Position numbers and translations under genes: made by a program
From: Gemella sp963537375
Lineage (GTDB): Bacteria > Bacillota > Bacilli > Staphylococcales > Gemellaceae
Direction: 5' to 3'
DNA: 64,000 bases
Assembly (NCBI RefSeq): GCF_963537375.1
Contig: NZ_CAUTDQ010000002.1
Span: 1 to 64,000, forward strand
Notes under the pieces: model-generated
Databases searched by the model: none
Told to the model about the DNA's origin: nothing
The model's input: the letters and a program-made list of their open reading frames with translations, nothing else
Part shown: positions 18,141-26,098 of the stretch, piece after piece
Layout of the letters: each line of letters begins with the position of its first letter
How positions within the stretch are numbered: the first letter of the stretch is position 1

Positions 18141-18475
18141 AACTACTCCTTTTTAGTGAAAAGTTAAAAATTGTTTATCAATATCTAACTTTTCGTTATC
18201 TATGTTTATTATTATCTAACTTACTGTAATAATTGTTTACCATTAGTAAACTTATCGTTATTTAAGTTTATTATTAGTAAACACTCTGTTTAGTATAATT
18301 AAATCACAAGTTATATATTACTATATTTTATAGTTAAAATCAAGTTAAAATTCCCTATTTTATAAAGTTTTTTTAAGTTAATTTTGCAATATTATTGTCT
18401 TCATTTTTCTTTCTTATATCATCAATTTAGTATATAATAATATTATCAAGAAAAGACATAATACAAGGAGTCTCA
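18141..18475. other. Divergent spacer between pot operon and rluA-family gene
   Basis: Holds the 31-bp array at its pot-proximal side, a TATAAT at 18294-18299 just beyond box 4, and otherwise AT-rich sequence to the RBS (AAGGAG) of the gene on the right. I see no ORF or stable RNA. Confidence 0.6.
18173..18282. promoter_or_regulatory. Four-unit 31-bp phased repeat array (operator candidate)
   Basis: Four 17-bp boxes, consensus GTTTAYYATTAKYWAAC, start at 18173, 18204, 18235 and 18266, spaced exactly 31 bp apart (three helical turns). The last two are near-perfect dyads: GTTTACCATTAGTAAAC and GTTTATTATTAGTAAAC. The spacers are also partly alike, TTWTCGTTATYTAWG after boxes 1 and 3. The array begins about 30 bases upstream of the XRE regulator start and lies in the divergent spacer with the pseudouridine synthase. 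Binding by that regulator is an inference. Confidence 0.75.
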
Positions 18476-19327
18476 ATGAAATTCAATATAACACAAACTT
18501 TCCCTACAGTAGAGAGTTACTTAAGTCAATTTTTAAAAGTTTCAAAGAAGAATATCCATACTATAAGAATGAATAATCATCACAATAAAGAATCTATTAA
18601 AATAAATTCTAATGAAGCGGAATTAAACTCACCATTAAAAGTAGGAGATATTTTAGAAGTCAACATAGACTTAGGATCATCAAAATATAAAGAAAATTCT
18701 ACAGTATCTATAACTAAAGAGTTTGAAGATGAATACTTATTAGTTGTTTCTAAACCATTCGGTATAAAAACACACCCTAATGATATAGAATTAGAAGATG
18801 ATACATTGGTAAACTACTTAATCTCTGACTACAACTACTTAGAATCTATCCATAGACTAGATATTGATACTTGTGGATTAGTAATATTAGCCAAAACTCC
18901 ATTAATTAAAGCAAAACTAGATCAGATGCTTGAGCAAAGACAAATTAAACGTTACTATTCTGCACTAATAAAAAATAATATTAAACCACAAACTATCAAT
19001 TCAAATATAGGTAGAGATAGTAAAGAAAAGAACAAGATGGCAGTAACAAGAAATGGTAAAAATGCAATTACTAATATTCTTTCATGCGAAAAAATAGATC
19101 AAAATAGATTTTTAGTAACAGTATCATTAGAAACTGGGCGAACACATCAAATCCGTGTTCATTTAGCCTCTAATGGAGTTGCAATTATCGGTGATAAACT
19201 TTATTCTAAAGATGGATATAAATACGATAAAATGTATTTAGGTGCATTAAAAGTTGAATTTCTACACCCAGTTACAGGACATCCAATAGAAGTTAAATCT
19301 TCTTTAGGAAAAGAATTTCTACTATAG
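18476..19327 (+). CDS. RluA/RluD-family 23S rRNA-type pseudouridine synthase
   Basis: 283 aa. The N-terminal 80 residues resemble an S4-like RNA-binding domain. The catalytic domain has motif I HRLDIDTCGLVILAKT with the nucleophilic Asp, then KRYYSALI, and the downstream GRTHQIRVHLASNGVAIIGDKLY. Motif I reads TCG where TSG is usual. It isomerises specific uridines in rRNA or tRNA; which site cannot be told because RluA, RluC and RluD types share these motifs. AAGGAG lies 6-7 bases before the ATG. It is divergent from the pot operon and probably monocistronic. Confidence 0.88.
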   Translation: MKFNITQTFPTVESYLSQFLKVSKKNIHTIRMNNHHNKESIKINSNEAELNSPLKVGDILEVNIDLGSSKYKENSTVSITKEFEDEYLLVVSKPFGIKTHPNDIELEDDTLVNYLISDYNYLESIHRLDIDTCGLVILAKTPLIKAKLDQMLEQRQIKRYYSALIKNNIKPQTINSNIGRDSKEKNKMAVTRNGKNAITNILSCEKIDQNRFLVTVSLETGRTHQIRVHLASNGVAIIGDKLYSKDGYKYDKMYLGALKVEFLHPVTGHPIEVKSSLGKEFLL

Positions 19328-19338
19328 ATATAAAAGAA

Positions 19339-19370
19339 AAACAGATGTGCATTTTTTTACACATCTGTTT
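19339..19370. terminator. Bidirectional terminator
   Basis: An 11-bp stem, 19339-19349 with 19360-19370, with an A-run on the left and a T-rich right flank. It lies between the convergent ends of the pseudouridine synthase and the UPF0154 gene. Confidence 0.85.
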
Positions 19371-19377
19371 AATTTTA

Positions 19378-19623
19378 TTATTTTTTCATTTGTTTTTGAG
19401 CTTGTTTTTGCGCTTTTTGCATGTTGCTCATAACTTGGTTAATTTTTTTACGAGATGGTTTTTGTCCCATTTGACTCATCATACTCATAACCATATCTTC
19501 GTTGATTTGAGGATTTTTTTCCATGTAGTTCATGAAATTACGTCTTGCTAGGAAGAACCCTCCTACTACACCAGCAAGTAAACAAATTGCTCCAACTAAA
19601 ATTGTAACTGCAGTTGCACTCAT
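19378..19623 (-). CDS. UPF0154 family small membrane protein (YneF-like)
   Basis: 81 aa with one N-terminal membrane helix (about residues 5-26, VTILVGAICLLAGVVGGFFLARR), then a conserved FMNYMEKNPQINEDMVMSMMSQMGQKPSRKKINQVM block diagnostic of UPF0154, and a Lys/Gln-rich tail. Function is unknown. It begins 2 bases after the DUF896 gene and is probably the last gene of the frr-side operon. Confidence 0.9.
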   Translation of the reverse strand: MSATAVTILVGAICLLAGVVGGFFLARRNFMNYMEKNPQINEDMVMSMMSQMGQKPSRKKINQVMSNMQKAQKQAQKQMKK

Positions 19624-19625
19624 TG

Positions 19626-19835
19626 TTAATTTCCTTTCTTCTTAGGAGTTATATCTTCTCCATTTTCATTAATTACTCTTGTATTATCTAATATGTTTCG
19701 CATATTAGCTTTAAAATTTTGTAAATATAGTTGTCTATATTTAGCTAATTCTTCTGATTCTTCAGCTGTTAATTCACGCTCTTTTTTTGTAGCGTTAAGT
19801 GAATTAATTTTAGCAATAATTTCTGTCATTTCCAT
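19626..19835 (-). CDS. DUF896 family protein (YnzC-like)
   Basis: 69-aa soluble protein. The pattern IIAKINSLNATKKERELTAEE, followed by KYRQLYLQNFKANMRNIL and NENGEDITPKK, matches DUF896. The Bacillus member YnzC is a small helical hairpin protein connected with the SOS-induced yneA operon. Here it sits 4 bases downstream of frr and 2 bases upstream of the UPF0154 gene. Role unknown. Confidence 0.9.
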   Translation of the reverse strand: MEMTEIIAKINSLNATKKERELTAEESEELAKYRQLYLQNFKANMRNILDNTRVINENGEDITPKKKGN

Positions 19836-19839
19836 AATA

Positions 19840-20397
19840 TTATACGCTCATTAACTCATCTTGTTTTTCTTTTGTTACTTTATCGATTTCAGCAACGAAT
19901 TTATCTGTTACTTTTTGAATATCATCAGAATATCCTTTTAGATCATCTTCAGTAATTTGAGATGATTTTTCTAATTTTTTCATTGAATCCATAGCATCAC
20001 GACGCACGTTACGTACTGCAACTTTAGCACCTTCTGATTCTTTACCTACTAATTTAGCAAGTTCTTTACGACGTTCTTCAGTTAATGCTGGGAACACAAT
20101 ACGAATTACTGTACCATCATTAGCTGGATTTAATCCTAAATCAGATGCTTGAATAGCTTTTTCGATATCTCCTAATAAAGTTTTTTCATATGGAGAAATA
20201 ACAAGCATTTTTGGTTCTGGTACAGAAACACCTGCTACTTGGTTAATTGGAGTTGGTACACCATAGTAATCAACTGTTAATCTATCTAATACAGCTGCAC
20301 TAGCTTTTCCAGCTCTAATTGATGCTAATTCACGACGTAAACTAGCAATAGCTTTTTCCATTCTTTCGTTTAAATTATTCATAATTTGTTCAGGCAT
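19840..20397 (-). CDS. frr: Ribosome recycling factor
   Basis: 185-aa factor that, with EF-G, splits ribosomes after termination. Family blocks: ASIRAGKASAAVLDRLTVDYYGVPTPINQVA, ALTEERRKELAKLVGKE and the C-terminal coiled arm to KQDELMSV. Length is exactly typical. It follows pyrH by 24 bases, the conserved rpsB-tsf-pyrH-frr order. uppS and cdsA, which often follow, are replaced by two small genes. Confidence 0.97.
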   Translation of the reverse strand: MPEQIMNNLNERMEKAIASLRRELASIRAGKASAAVLDRLTVDYYGVPTPINQVAGVSVPEPKMLVISPYEKTLLGDIEKAIQASDLGLNPANDGTVIRIVFPALTEERRKELAKLVGKESEGAKVAVRNVRRDAMDSMKKLEKSSQITEDDLKGYSDDIQKVTDKFVAEIDKVTKEKQDELMSV

Positions 20398-20421
20398 AAT
20401 TGTAAACTCCTAGTATAAATT

Positions 20422-21135
20422 TTATTCTATAATTGTTCCTAAATTAGAATCAGAAACAACTTTAACAATGTTATCTGCTTCATCTATTGAAAAGACAATA
20501 ATTGGCAGGTGGTTATCCATACAGAATGTAATTGCTGTAGAATCCATAATTGTTAAACCTTTGTTCATAATATCCATGTATGATAACTTATCATATTTTG
20601 TTGCTGTACTATCAAGTTTAGGATCAGCAGAGTAAACACCATCTACTCCATTTTTACCCATTAAGATAGCTTCTGCACCTATTTCTTTTGCACGTAAAGC
20701 TGCTGTTGTATCCGTAGAGAAGTATGGATTACCTATACCAGCTGCAAAGATAGCAACACGACCTTTTTCTAAGTGTCTAATTGCACGTCTTCTGATATAA
20801 GGTTCAGCCATTGCTTTCATCTCTACTGAAGTTAATACACGTGTATCAACACCTTTTTGCTCTAATGAATCTTGTAATGCTAATGAGTTCATAACTGTAG
20901 CTAACATTCCCATTGAGTCAGCTGTAGCACGTTCCATCCCTAGTTCCTCACCAGTTTTACCACGCCAGATGTTTCCACCACCAACAACGATTGCAACTTC
21001 TACCCCTTGTTTTACTACTTCAACGATTTGAGAAGTTATTTTATTAACAACTTCAGAATCAATTCCAAATCCTTTTCCACCTGCTAGTGCTTCACCACTA
21101 AGTTTATATAAAACTCTTTTATATTTAGTAGCCAT
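20422..21135 (-). CDS. pyrH: Uridylate kinase
   Basis: 237-aa hexameric UMP kinase of the amino-acid kinase fold, making UDP from UMP. Blocks: KRVLYKLSGEALAG, IVVGGGNIWRG, GMLATVMNSLALQDSLE, IFAAGIGNPYFSTDTTAALRA and TAITFCMDN. It is downstream of tsf, but a good terminator hairpin (21196-21218) lies in the gap, so expression may be partly uncoupled from rpsB-tsf. Confidence 0.97.
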   Translation of the reverse strand: MATKYKRVLYKLSGEALAGGKGFGIDSEVVNKITSQIVEVVKQGVEVAIVVGGGNIWRGKTGEELGMERATADSMGMLATVMNSLALQDSLEQKGVDTRVLTSVEMKAMAEPYIRRRAIRHLEKGRVAIFAAGIGNPYFSTDTTAALRAKEIGAEAILMGKNGVDGVYSADPKLDSTATKYDKLSYMDIMNKGLTIMDSTAITFCMDNHLPIIVFSIDEADNIVKVVSDSNLGTIIE

Positions 21136-21195
21136 TTTTATCCTCCTAATATATTACAGACATTATTGTTTCTACTATATTAATTTTTTAAAAAA

Positions 21196-21218
21196 GCACA
21201 CACAAGAAGTGTGTGCTT
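21196..21218 (-). terminator. Terminator between tsf and pyrH
   Basis: A perfect 9-bp stem (21196-21204 with 21210-21218), a 5-nt loop and a T-run on the minus strand. It would end or attenuate the rpsB-tsf transcript before pyrH. Confidence 0.85.
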
Positions 21219-21254
21219 AACCTCTTTTAATAGTATATATTAAATAGAGAATTA

Positions 21255-22142
21255 TTATTTGCTAGCGTTAACTTGGCTCATTACTTCCTCAGCAAAGTTA
21301 TCTTCTTTTTTCTCGATACCTTCACCAACTTCGTAACGTACGAATTTAGCAAGTTTTCCACCTTTTGATGCTACGAATTTTTCAACAGTGAAACTATCGT
21401 CTTTAACGAATTTTTGTTTAACAACTGTGATTTCTTCTAAGAATTTGTTAATTCTACCAACGATCATTTTTTCAACGATGTTAGCAGGTTTTCCTTCGTT
21501 TAATGCTTGCTCAGTTAATACTTTTTTCTCGTGCTCAAGTACATCAGCTGGTACTTCGCTTTCGTCTAAGTATTTAGGAGCTAAAGCAGCGATGTGCATT
21601 GCAACATCTTTAGCTGCTTCTTCATCTGTGCTTCCTTCAACAAGAGTAAGAACACCGATTCTTCCTCCCATGTGAGAGTATGCACCAAATGCATCAGCAT
21701 CTCTTTTAGAAACAACTTCAAATCTTCTTAATGAAAGTTTTTCACCAATTGTAGCGATTCCTTCGTTAATTACTGCTTCAACAGTTCCACCTTGAGCTTC
21801 AACTTGAAGAGCTTCTTCTAAAGTTTTTGGTTCAGCTGCTAAGATAGCTTCTGCAACATTTTTTACTAAAGCAACGAATTTTTCGTTTTTAGCAACGAAG
21901 TCAGTTTCTGAGTTAATTTCTAAGATAACAGCTTTGTTACCTTTAACTTCGATGTAAGAAAGACCTTCTGCAGCGATTCTGTCAGCTTTTTTAGCTGCTT
22001 TAGCGATACCATTTTCTCTTAGGTAGTCGATTGCTGCATCGATATCTCCATCAGTTTGAGTTAGTGCTTTTTTACAGTCCATCATACCAGCACCAGTACG
22101 TTCTCTTAATTCTTTTACCAAACTAGCTGTAATTTGTGCCAT
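21255..22142 (-). CDS. tsf: Elongation factor Ts
   Basis: 295-aa guanine-nucleotide exchange factor for EF-Tu. The N-terminal UBA-like domain reads LVKELRERTGAGMMDCKKALTQTDGDID. The exchange core has NSETDFVAKNEKF and MHIAALAPKYL. The C-terminal part carries KFLEEITVVKQKFVKDDSFTVE. The Met-Met-Asp-Cys motif is intact. It lies 56 bases after rpsB; the purine-rich GGAGG RBS is visible before the ATG. Confidence 0.97.
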   Translation of the reverse strand: MAQITASLVKELRERTGAGMMDCKKALTQTDGDIDAAIDYLRENGIAKAAKKADRIAAEGLSYIEVKGNKAVILEINSETDFVAKNEKFVALVKNVAEAILAAEPKTLEEALQVEAQGGTVEAVINEGIATIGEKLSLRRFEVVSKRDADAFGAYSHMGGRIGVLTLVEGSTDEEAAKDVAMHIAALAPKYLDESEVPADVLEHEKKVLTEQALNEGKPANIVEKMIVGRINKFLEEITVVKQKFVKDDSFTVEKFVASKGGKLAKFVRYEVGEGIEKKEDNFAEEVMSQVNASK

Positions 22143-22198
22143 TTTGATTTGCCTCCGTTATTTTATTTTTATATTTTTAATTATTTATTATCTTTAGA

Positions 22199-22936
22199 TT
22201 ATTCTTCTGTTGCTTCTACTTCTTCTACGAAAGCTTCTTCAGTTTCTTCGATGTTTCCTTCGTTGTAAGCTACAAAAGCGTCTGCCATTTTAGCTGTTAA
22301 TAATTTAACCGCACGGATAGCATCGTCGTTTGCAGGGATTACGTAATCTACGTCATCTGGATCACAGTTTGTATCTACGATACCAACTACAGGAATTCCT
22401 AATTTTTTGGCTTCAGCAATAGCGTTGTGCTCTTTCTTAGGATCTACTACGAAGATTGCATCTGGCATACCTTTCATTTCACGAATTCCTCCTAGGAATT
22501 TGTTTAATTTATCGTATTCTTTTCTTAATTCGATAACTTCTTTTTTAGGTAATACTTCGAATACTCCATCAGCTTCCATTTTTTCGATTTCAGCGATTCT
22601 GTCAATACGTCCTTTAATAGTTTTGTAGTTAGTTAAAGTTCCACCTAACCAACGGTGATTGATGTAGTATTGACCACTTCTTTCAGCTTCTTCTTTAATA
22701 GCATCTTGTGCTTGTTTTTTAGTACCTACGAATAACATTTTTCCGCCTTGATCAGCAACTGATTTTACGAATTCGTATGCTTCATCAACTTTTTTAACTG
22801 TTTTTTGTAAGTCGATAATGTAGATACCGTTTCTTTCTGTGAAGATGTATTTGTCCATTTTAGGGTTCCATCTTCTTGTTTGGTGACCGAAGTGTACACC
22901 AGCTTCTAATAATTGTTTCATTGAAATAACTGCCAT
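22199..22936 (-). CDS. rpsB: 30S ribosomal protein S2
   Basis: 245 aa. The diagnostic start is MAVISMKQLLEAGVHFGHQTRRWNPKM, followed by IIDLQKTVKKVDEAY, NHRWLGGTLTNYKTI and the C-terminal VGIVDTNCDPDDVDYVIPANDDAIRA, plus the usual acidic tail. S2 is the last large primary block of the small subunit and recruits S1. The gene is preceded by a consensus promoter and a structured leader of about 120 bases. Confidence 0.98.
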   Translation of the reverse strand: MAVISMKQLLEAGVHFGHQTRRWNPKMDKYIFTERNGIYIIDLQKTVKKVDEAYEFVKSVADQGGKMLFVGTKKQAQDAIKEEAERSGQYYINHRWLGGTLTNYKTIKGRIDRIAEIEKMEADGVFEVLPKKEVIELRKEYDKLNKFLGGIREMKGMPDAIFVVDPKKEHNAIAEAKKLGIPVVGIVDTNCDPDDVDYVIPANDDAIRAVKLLTAKMADAFVAYNEGNIEETEEAFVEEVEATEE

Positions 22937-23053
22937 AGTTATTTTCCTCCTTGGTTTTTTCCTCCGACACTCTCTAAGCTTACTGCAAACATAAATGCAC
23001 CGAGCAGCTACTCAAATGTCGTGTGTTATATTTTTGTTGATTTTTACTCAACT
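22937..23053 (-). promoter_or_regulatory. Structured 5' leader of rpsB (autoregulation candidate)
   Basis: About 120 bases separate the promoter from the rpsB start. On the minus strand a CGACA/TGTCG long-range pairing encloses a palindrome GAGTAGCTGCTC and an A/T-rich interior, then GGAGG RBS sequence follows. Ribosomal protein leaders often bind the encoded protein; I cannot match this one to a named leader class. Confidence 0.4.
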
Positions 23054-23059
23054 TTATTA

Positions 23060-23088
23060 ATTATATAGCATTACCAACTAAAAATCAA
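23060..23088 (-). promoter_or_regulatory. Promoter of rpsB-tsf
   Basis: TTGATT (complement of 23083-23088), a 17-bp spacer and TATAAT (complement of 23060-23065). Confidence 0.8.
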
Positions 23089-23226
23089 GTATTTTAATGA
23101 ATTTTAAATCAATATTTATCTTCTATATATATAAATTTTTTCTACTCTTTCTTATTTTTGCTTTTTAAGATTTATGAAAATTAATTTAAAATTTTCATAT
23201 TAATCAAAATTATTTCGTTTAAGTGG

Positions 23227-23255
23227 TTGATTTTTTTCGTAAGTAGTATTATAAT
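23227..23255 (+). promoter_or_regulatory. Promoter of the zinc-binding lipoprotein gene
   Basis: TTGATT at 23227-23232, a 17-bp spacer and TATAAT at 23250-23255. The Zur-type box starts 9 bases after the -10, overlapping the expected start site. Confidence 0.8.
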
Positions 23256-23264
23256 TTATTAGAA

Positions 23265-23277
23265 CGTAATAATTACG
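23265..23277 (+). promoter_or_regulatory. Zur box
   Basis: CGTAATAATTACG, a perfect dyad with flanks A and A, matches the Bacillus Zur consensus TCGTAATNATTACGA at all but one outer position. It covers the probable transcription start, so zinc-loaded Zur would block polymerase. Confidence 0.85.
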
Positions 23278-23298
23278 AATAACGGAGGGATATTACAA

Positions 23299-24342
23299 AT
23301 GAATAAATTTTTTAAACTAATTTCAATTGTTGCTGCATTCGCACTACTTTTAGTCGGATGTTCAAGCAAAACAAATTCCGGAGCTTCAAACTCTGGAAGT
23401 AAAACTAAAATTGTTACTTCAGTAAACTTTTATGCAGAAGTAGCTAAGAGTATTGCAGGAGATAAAGCAGAAGTTTCATCTATTATTACTTCAACTTCAG
23501 TTGATCCTCATGATTTCGAACCAACAGCTCAAGATGCTAAAGCTGTAGCTGATGCCAACATTGCTATTTTAAACGGTGGCGGTTATGATTCATGGTTTGA
23601 AAAACTTACTGCAAATAGTAAAGACATTAAAAAAATTGATGGTGCAAAACTACTAGGACTTAAAGATGGAGATAATGAACACATTTGGTATAATCCTGAA
23701 GTAATGAGTAAAGTTGCTGACGAACTTACTAAAGTATTATCAGAAAAAGATTCTTCTAATAAAGATTTCTATGAAAAAAATAGAGATAACTATAAAAAGG
23801 AACTTTCTAAAATTACTGATAAAATTAATTCATTAAAAGAAAAAGCAAATGGGAAATCAGTATTAACAACTGAACCAGTTTTTGAATATGCAGTAGATGC
23901 ATTAGGATTCAAAACTAGTGACCAAGTAAAAAAATTAGCTCAAGCTACTGAAGAAGGTAATGACCCTGCTCCACAAGATTTAAAAGCTATTCAAGAACAA
24001 ATTAAATCTAAACAAATTTCATTAATCATCAACAATGTTCAAACTACTAACAAAACAATCGAAGGTTTAATTAGCTTAGCTGAACAAAATAAAGTACCAG
24101 TACTTAATGTAACTGAAACACAACCTGATGGTAAAACATATATCGAATGGATGTTAGATCAATATAATAAACTAGAAGAAATCTTAAATGGTGGTTCTGG
24201 TGAAAAAGCTTATCATGTTGAAGGTGCTGATGAAGGTCACTCTCATGACCACGGTCACGAAGGTCATTCTCATGAAGGCCACTCTCACGGAGATAAAGAC
24301 AAAGATCATGACCACGATCATGAAAAAGAACATAAACATTAA
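23299..24342 (+). CDS. znuA: Zinc ABC transporter substrate-binding lipoprotein
   Basis: 347 aa. It has a lipoprotein signal with lipobox LLVGC (Cys about 21). The cluster A-I metal-binding fold is clear from SVNFYAEVAKSIAGDKAEV, SVDPHDFEPTAQDAKAV and NEHIWYNPEVM, with the His ligands on those blocks, and LTTEPVFEYAVDALGF. The C-terminal 35 residues are an extreme His/Asp/Glu tail. Zinc is the likely ion because of the Zur box, the His-rich tail and the matching ABC genes downstream. A terminator separates it from those genes, so it can be made in excess. znuA/adcA naming varies. Confidence 0.9.
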   Translation: MNKFFKLISIVAAFALLLVGCSSKTNSGASNSGSKTKIVTSVNFYAEVAKSIAGDKAEVSSIITSTSVDPHDFEPTAQDAKAVADANIAILNGGGYDSWFEKLTANSKDIKKIDGAKLLGLKDGDNEHIWYNPEVMSKVADELTKVLSEKDSSNKDFYEKNRDNYKKELSKITDKINSLKEKANGKSVLTTEPVFEYAVDALGFKTSDQVKKLAQATEEGNDPAPQDLKAIQEQIKSKQISLIINNVQTTNKTIEGLISLAEQNKVPVLNVTETQPDGKTYIEWMLDQYNKLEEILNGGSGEKAYHVEGADEGHSHDHGHEGHSHEGHSHGDKDKDHDHDHEKEHKH

Positions 24343-24393
24343 TAAGAAGATTAAAAATTAGTCTTCACATATTATAAATATGTAGTATAATAT

Positions 24394-24429
24394 AAAGAAG
24401 AGATTCTAAATCGTATCTCTTCTTTTTTA
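24394..24429 (+). terminator. Terminator after znuA
   Basis: Stem 24394-24403 with 24416-24425, followed by a T-run. Read-through or a second promoter (TATAAT-like sequence just before it) would feed the ABC genes. Confidence 0.8.
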
Positions 24430-24475
24430 TATTCGAAATATAACAAATAAAAATTTAAATAATTTAGGAGATTTT

Positions 24476-25186
24476 ATGACTGAACTTAATATAAAAAATC
24501 TCACTTATTCAATAGGAGATAAAACAATTTTAGACAACATTTCTTTTTCTGTATCTTCAGGAGAGGTTGTCGCTGTTGTTGGGAAAAACGGTGTTGGTAA
24601 AACAACATTATTAAACAATATACTTGAAAAATTAAATAAAGCTAATGAGATTATTCTTATAGGAGAAAACCCAACTCTTGGTTATGTCCCTCAGTTTCGA
24701 CAAATTGATGAAGAACTACCTTTATCTGCTGCTGACTTTGTATCTCTACCTATTCAAAAAGGATTTCTTCCATGGCTTAGTAAAAAAGAAAAAGAAAGTA
24801 TAAAGAATGCATTGTCTTTAACAAATTCTATAAAACTAGAAAATAAATCTATAGGTACTCTTTCAGGTGGTGAAAAACAACGTGTTTTCTTAGCTCAAGC
24901 ATTAGTAAACAAACCGAACTTACTACTTCTTGATGAGTTTACATCTAACCTAGACAAAACTAGTGAAGTTGAATGTATGACGTTAGTTAAAGAAATTACA
25001 AAAAAAGAAAACATTATTACTCTTTGTATAACTCATGAACTTTCACTTTTAGATGAAAAATATGTTGATAAAATACTATACCTAGAAGAAGGTTGCTTCA
25101 AATTTATCAGTATAGCGGACTATAACAAAGAGAAGAATACACTAAAACTTTGTAAACACTATGTAGGAGATAACAACCATGTTTAA
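24476..25186 (+). CDS. znuC: Zinc ABC transporter ATP-binding protein
   Basis: 236-aa ATPase. Walker A is GKNGVGKTTL, the Q-loop lies in GYVPQFRQIDEELPL, the signature is LSGGEKQRVFLAQA, Walker B is LLLLDEFTSNLD and the H-loop is CITHELSLL. It overlaps the permease gene by 8 bases. Neighbouring znuA and the Zur box set the substrate; manganese transporters have similar ATPases, so the ion rests on context. Confidence 0.88.
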   Translation: MTELNIKNLTYSIGDKTILDNISFSVSSGEVVAVVGKNGVGKTTLLNNILEKLNKANEIILIGENPTLGYVPQFRQIDEELPLSAADFVSLPIQKGFLPWLSKKEKESIKNALSLTNSIKLENKSIGTLSGGEKQRVFLAQALVNKPNLLLLDEFTSNLDKTSEVECMTLVKEITKKENIITLCITHELSLLDEKYVDKILYLEEGCFKFISIADYNKEKNTLKLCKHYVGDNNHV

Positions 25187-25973
25187 TTATGATTTTATGC
25201 AAAATGCCTTTATAGCCGGTACAATCGTTGCAATAATGGCAGGATATATAGGTGTGTTTGTAATGGCTAGAAATATGTCATTTATCTCTCACACTCTATC
25301 ACATGTCGGTTTCGCAGGAGCAGCATTTGCCGTTTTCTTAGGTATAAATCCAATTTACGGATTATTAATTTTTACTATTACAATGTCTTATCTTGTAGGA
25401 CATTTAAGTGTAAAAGCATTTAGACGAGAAGCAACAGTTAGTGTAATGTTAGGTATATTCTTAGGTTTAGGATTATTATTCTTATCACTAACACCAAAAA
25501 GTACAAGTTACGTTAACAATATACTATTTGGTAGTGTTGTTTCAATTACGAGAAACGATGTAAAATTAATATTTAGTTTAGCACTTGCTGTAATACTACT
25601 ACTTTCTATCTTCTATAGAAAAATCAAATTCGATTCATTCGATGCAATTGGGGCAAAAGCACTTGGACTTAATGGAAAATTTATATCGATATTTTTCTTA
25701 GTTTTACTTTCAGTTGCAACAAGTATTACAGTACCAGTAGTAGGAGCATTATTAATGTTTGTTCTTCTAACTGTTCCAGCCAGCGCAGCTAGATATCTTA
25801 CCAATAAGGTTGGACTTATGATCTTTATCTCAACTTCATTTGCACTTATTGGGACTTGGGCAGGGATTACACTTTCTTACTATACTTCCCTACCTACTAC
25901 ATTCTTCATTGCAACAATAGAAGCACTCTTCTACTTTGCTAGTTTAGGATACTATAACCTTAAGAGAAAGTAA
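25179..25973 (+). CDS. znuB: Zinc ABC transporter permease
   Basis: 264-aa permease of the ABC-3 family with about eight membrane helices. It starts NYDFMQNAFIAGTIVAIMAGYIGVFVMARNMSFISHTLSHVGFAG, the typical family opening, and has the later LNGKFISIFFLVLLSVATSITVPVVGALLMFVLLTVPA block. It overlaps znuC by 8 bases and is followed by a terminator. Confidence 0.9.
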   Translation: MFNYDFMQNAFIAGTIVAIMAGYIGVFVMARNMSFISHTLSHVGFAGAAFAVFLGINPIYGLLIFTITMSYLVGHLSVKAFRREATVSVMLGIFLGLGLLFLSLTPKSTSYVNNILFGSVVSITRNDVKLIFSLALAVILLLSIFYRKIKFDSFDAIGAKALGLNGKFISIFFLVLLSVATSITVPVVGALLMFVLLTVPASAARYLTNKVGLMIFISTSFALIGTWAGITLSYYTSLPTTFFIATIEALFYFASLGYYNLKRK

Positions 25974-25989
25974 TATGATTCAAATAAAT

Positions 25990-26021
25990 CGCTGTAACTA
26001 TTACATTAAATAGTCACAGCG
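25990..26021 (+). terminator. Terminator after znuB
   Basis: An 11-bp stem (25990-26000 with 26011-26021) followed by TTTTTT on the plus strand. Confidence 0.85.
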
Positions 26022-26064
26022 TTTTTTAATTATCCCTCTAAAATACTTTTATCACATAAAAATA

Positions 26065-26090
26065 CCCTAGTTTCATTTCTAAAACTAGGG
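26065..26090 (-). terminator. Terminator after ezrA
   Basis: A 9-bp stem (CCCTAGTTT with AAACTAGGG) ending 9 bases past the ezrA stop, with a T-rich run on the minus strand. Confidence 0.75.
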
Positions 26091-26098
26091 CTTCTTTA

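Noticed and set aside
18173..18282. CRISPR-like array
   Set aside because: Repeats are 17 bp with 14-bp, partly similar spacers, only four units and no cas genes. A promoter-proximal operator array fits better.
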